From FEN-1297 sp964498065 (GTDB taxonomy: Bacteria > Bacteroidota > Ignavibacteria > Ignavibacteriales > Ignavibacteriaceae), in assembly GCA_964498065.1 (NCBI GenBank), contig CAZCFZ010000002.1, positions 53,586-117,585 on the forward strand: DNA of 64,000 nucleotides, given 5' to 3'. Positions 61,978 through 64,000 of the stretch are shown piece after piece. The notes below the pieces were generated by a model. It saw only the letters and a list, made by a program, of their open reading frames with translations. It was not told the DNA's origin and made no database searches. Every line of letters begins with the position of its first letter. Within the stretch, counting starts at the first letter, position 1. The translations under genes were made by a program, and so were the position numbers.

Positions 61978-63291
61978 TTATAGGGAATACCCGCTTTCAC
62001 CATGCTGGCTTAAATCGAGACCTTCAAGTTCGTCATCACCTTTAACTCTTAGTCCCAAAGTTTTGTCAAGCACTTTTAACAAAATCCATGTAATTACAAA
62101 GGAATACGTAACTGCGGCAAGTATGCTTAAAGCTTGTATACCTAGTAAATGCAAGCTGCCGCTATGAAATAATCCGTTTGCACCGCCCGGGTTTATTGCC
62201 GTTGAAGCAAATAAGCCGACCATTAATGCACCAAAAGTACCGCCTACGCCGTGTACTCCAACAGCGTCAAGTGAATCATCGTATCCTAATTTAGTTTTCA
62301 TGCCTACGGCAAAATAGCATAGAACTCCAACGCCGATTCCAATAAGTAAAGCTGCCATAGGTCCCACATAACCGGCTGCAGGTGTAATTGCAACCAGACC
62401 GGCAACAGCTCCTGAAGCGGCTCCCAGTACGGTAGGCTGTCCGCGGTGCAGCCACTCGGTAAATACCCAGGCCATTGTTGCAGCAGCAGCAGCAATATGA
62501 GTAGATACAAAAGCCGAAGTAGCAAGAGAACCGGACATTAATGCGCTCCCGGCATTAAATCCGAACCATCCGAACCATAATAATGCTGCTCCGGTTAAAG
62601 TCATAGTAAGGTTATTTGGTTTTGTTATCTCTTCCATATGTATTTTACGTTTTCCAACTATAATAGCAGCAGCCAATGCAGCAGTACCGGAACTAATATG
62701 TACCACAAGTCCGCCGGCAAAATCAAGTGCACCGAGATTTCTTATCCATCCGCCGATGCCCCAAACCCAGTGTGCAATCGGGGCATAAACAACTGTCGAC
62801 CAGAGAACCAAGAATAATAAGTAGGTTTTAAATTTAAAACGTTCTGCAAAAGCTCCGGTAATTAACGCCGGGGTAATTACGGCGAACATCATCTGAAACA
62901 TCATAAACGCTTGGTGTGGAACTGTCGGTGCATAATCGGGATTTGGTGCTAAACCGACATGATTTAAACCGAACCATCTAAGACTTCCTATAAAATGTCC
63001 GATATCAGGCCCGAAAGAAAGGCTGTAACCCCAAAGGACCCATTGGATTGATACGACGCCTAATGCAATAAAACTCTGCATAATTGTGCCTAATACGTTT
63101 TTACGCCTTACCATACCGCCGTAAAATAAAGCCAGTCCCGGAGTCATCAACATTACAAGGGCAGTGCATACAAGAAGCCATGCCGTATCGCCTTTATTTA
63201 TTGCTGCCAGGGCAGATTTATCCCCGGCATATGCCGTTCCAACACTTGCCATAATTATGAAGAGCATAAAGCTCCACTTGATAATTTTCAT
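61978..63291 (-). CDS. amtB: ammonium transporter
   Basis: A 437-residue Amt protein with a cleavable N-terminal signal (MLFIIMASVGTAYAGD) and 11 helices. The twin His of the pore are in FAGGLVVHISSG and VGVHGVGGTFGAL; DTAWLLVCTALVMLMTPGLALFYGGM starts the family. It conducts ammonium into the cytoplasm. The C-terminal tail is short (GDDELEGLDLSQHGESGYSL), the place where the P-II protein docks. It lies 41 bp after the P-II gene, a classic glnK-amtB pair. Confidence 0.96.
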   Translation of the reverse strand: MKIIKWSFMLFIIMASVGTAYAGDKSALAAINKGDTAWLLVCTALVMLMTPGLALFYGGMVRRKNVLGTIMQSFIALGVVSIQWVLWGYSLSFGPDIGHFIGSLRWFGLNHVGLAPNPDYAPTVPHQAFMMFQMMFAVITPALITGAFAERFKFKTYLLFLVLWSTVVYAPIAHWVWGIGGWIRNLGALDFAGGLVVHISSGTAALAAAIIVGKRKIHMEEITKPNNLTMTLTGAALLWFGWFGFNAGSALMSGSLATSAFVSTHIAAAAATMAWVFTEWLHRGQPTVLGAASGAVAGLVAITPAAGYVGPMAALLIGIGVGVLCYFAVGMKTKLGYDDSLDAVGVHGVGGTFGALMVGLFASTAINPGGANGLFHSGSLHLLGIQALSILAAVTYSFVITWILLKVLDKTLGLRVKGDDELEGLDLSQHGESGYSL

Positions 63292-63332
63292 TAAACGTCC
63301 TCCGATCGCTTTTAAAATAATTTTATTTATCG

Positions 63333-63671
63333 TTATAAAGCACTGTCGCCTGTTTCTTCTGTCCTTACTCTTACTGCCTCTTCAACAGGAATGACAAAAA
63401 TTTTACCGTCGCCTACTTCGCCGGTTTTTGAGCTATTAATTATAATTTGAACCGCTTTCTCCGTGAGATTATCCGGACAAACAAGTTCAAGTTTTATTTT
63501 CGGGACAAATTCAATTTTATATTCGGCACCCCTGTATATTTCCCTGTGTCCCTTTTGTCTTCCGTATCCTTTAATTTCCGATACGGTTAGGCCTTTAAAT
63601 CCTTCCTCTTGAAGATTATGATGTACATCATCAAGTTTATGAGGACGGATTATTGCTATTATCATTTTCAT
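63333..63671 (-). CDS. glnK: P-II nitrogen regulatory protein
   Basis: A 112-residue P-II protein. The T-loop is GYGRQKGHREIYRGAEYKIEF with the uridylylation-site Tyr (in GAEYKI) kept; TGEVGDGKIFVIPVEEAVRVRT is the ATP-binding C-loop end. Residues that bind ATP/2-oxoglutarate are conserved. It senses nitrogen and energy state and blocks the Amt pore. AGGAGG lies six bases before the ATG, the strongest ribosome site in this part. It starts the P-II/amt operon. Confidence 0.96.
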   Translation of the reverse strand: MKMIIAIIRPHKLDDVHHNLQEEGFKGLTVSEIKGYGRQKGHREIYRGAEYKIEFVPKIKLELVCPDNLTEKAVQIIINSSKTGEVGDGKIFVIPVEEAVRVRTEETGDSAL

Positions 63672-64000
63672 TGAGAGCCTCCTGGTTATATTAATGGTTA
63701 AATACTTGTATTCGAAATTATATTAAAAGCTTACTAATATAACCAATTATTTTAAAATTCGTCCCTTGAATAAATTTCCATTATATATTTTACAAAGTTA
63801 CAAAAAATAGTTAAATAAATAAAAAAATAAGCTGTTAAACGTAAAAATATTAAATAATTTAATATATTAAAGAAAATATGATTACTTATTTAAATTTGGG
63901 AATTCGTAAATATGCATGTTTATACAAAATCTCATGTCAAATTGTTCGATACATATCATTAAGTATGTAAAGGTTTGAATTTTGGCAGTATATAAATTTA
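63672..64000. other. AT-rich region upstream of the P-II gene
   Basis: 329 bp to the window edge. It should contain the P-II/amt promoter. No reading frame, RpoN-type GG-N10-GC element or repeat was recognised. Confidence 0.45.

Noticed and set aside
1..64000. tRNA, rRNA, CRISPR array, transposase or phage genes
   Set aside because: Looked for typical T-arm sequences, regularly spaced repeats and DDE/HUH transposase motifs; none seen.

Overview
The window reads as a piece of a low-GC (roughly one-third G+C by eye), Gram-negative chromosome from the Bacteroidota/Chlorobi side of the tree, most likely Ignavibacteria. This rests on the type IX secretion C-terminal sorting domain with the PNPFNPST signature (gene at 6995-7858), a GldC homologue, TonB-receptor/DUF4249 pairing, an S46 peptidase, and many lipoprotein signals; the taxonomic call is inference. 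No rRNA, tRNA, CRISPR array, transposase or phage gene was seen.

Layout. 1-2.1 kb: 3' end of a cytochrome b subunit fused to two cytochrome c domains, plus a cytochrome c lipoprotein. 2.2-9.6 kb: envelope and housekeeping genes (DUF2279 protein, beta-barrel, DUF4097 adhesin-like protein, TPM-domain protein, thioredoxin, DUF4260, a T9SS cargo protein, FxsA, a GDPD phosphodiesterase). 10-14.7 kb: three overlapping genes for a TonB-dependent receptor, a DUF4249-type lipoprotein and a PEGA/beta-propeller lipoprotein. 15.3-24.8 kb: a minus-strand efflux block (RND adaptor, RND pump split by a frameshift, TolC, MacA-like adaptor with a long low-complexity insertion, MacB-type ATPase, permease). 25-28 kb: PAP2 protein and DUF2339 membrane protein.

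28.1-38.3 kb is the most striking region: a minus-strand run encoding a 13-heme cytochrome c fused to a b-type membrane domain, a 19-heme cytochrome built from a tandem 8-heme duplication, a separate b561-type subunit, a 7-heme NapC/NirT-like cytochrome with a CX3CH site, a Rieske protein, a b6-spaced cytochrome b and an 11-heme membrane-anchored cytochrome. I count 50 CXXCH/CX3CH sites. It looks like several quinone-linked modules feeding electrons to the periplasm or beyond. A 24-residue membrane peptide gene sits just upstream.

38.7-48.1 kb: PLP enzyme; a putative cell-wall recycling operon (BadF-type sugar kinase, AmpG-like permease, serine hydrolase); PspC protein; cytochrome bd oxidase (cydAB); GldC; beta-barrel. 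48.2-54.1 kb: S46 peptidase lipoprotein, zinc-ribbon protein, phosphomannomutase, DUF2911 protein, a divergent peptide deformylase. 54.2-61.5 kb: second PLP enzyme, LonB/C-like protease overlapping pyruvate kinase, and the AmmeMemoRadiSam radical SAM enzyme. 62-63.7 kb: P-II protein and ammonium transporter.

Non-coding DNA from 55 kb onward is unusually structured: two cloverleaf-like palindromes (55.43-55.54 kb), an array of triloop hairpins (59.69-60.27 kb), a MITE-like inverted repeat (61.52-61.64 kb) and a decayed T9SS sorting-domain fragment (61.77-61.86 kb).
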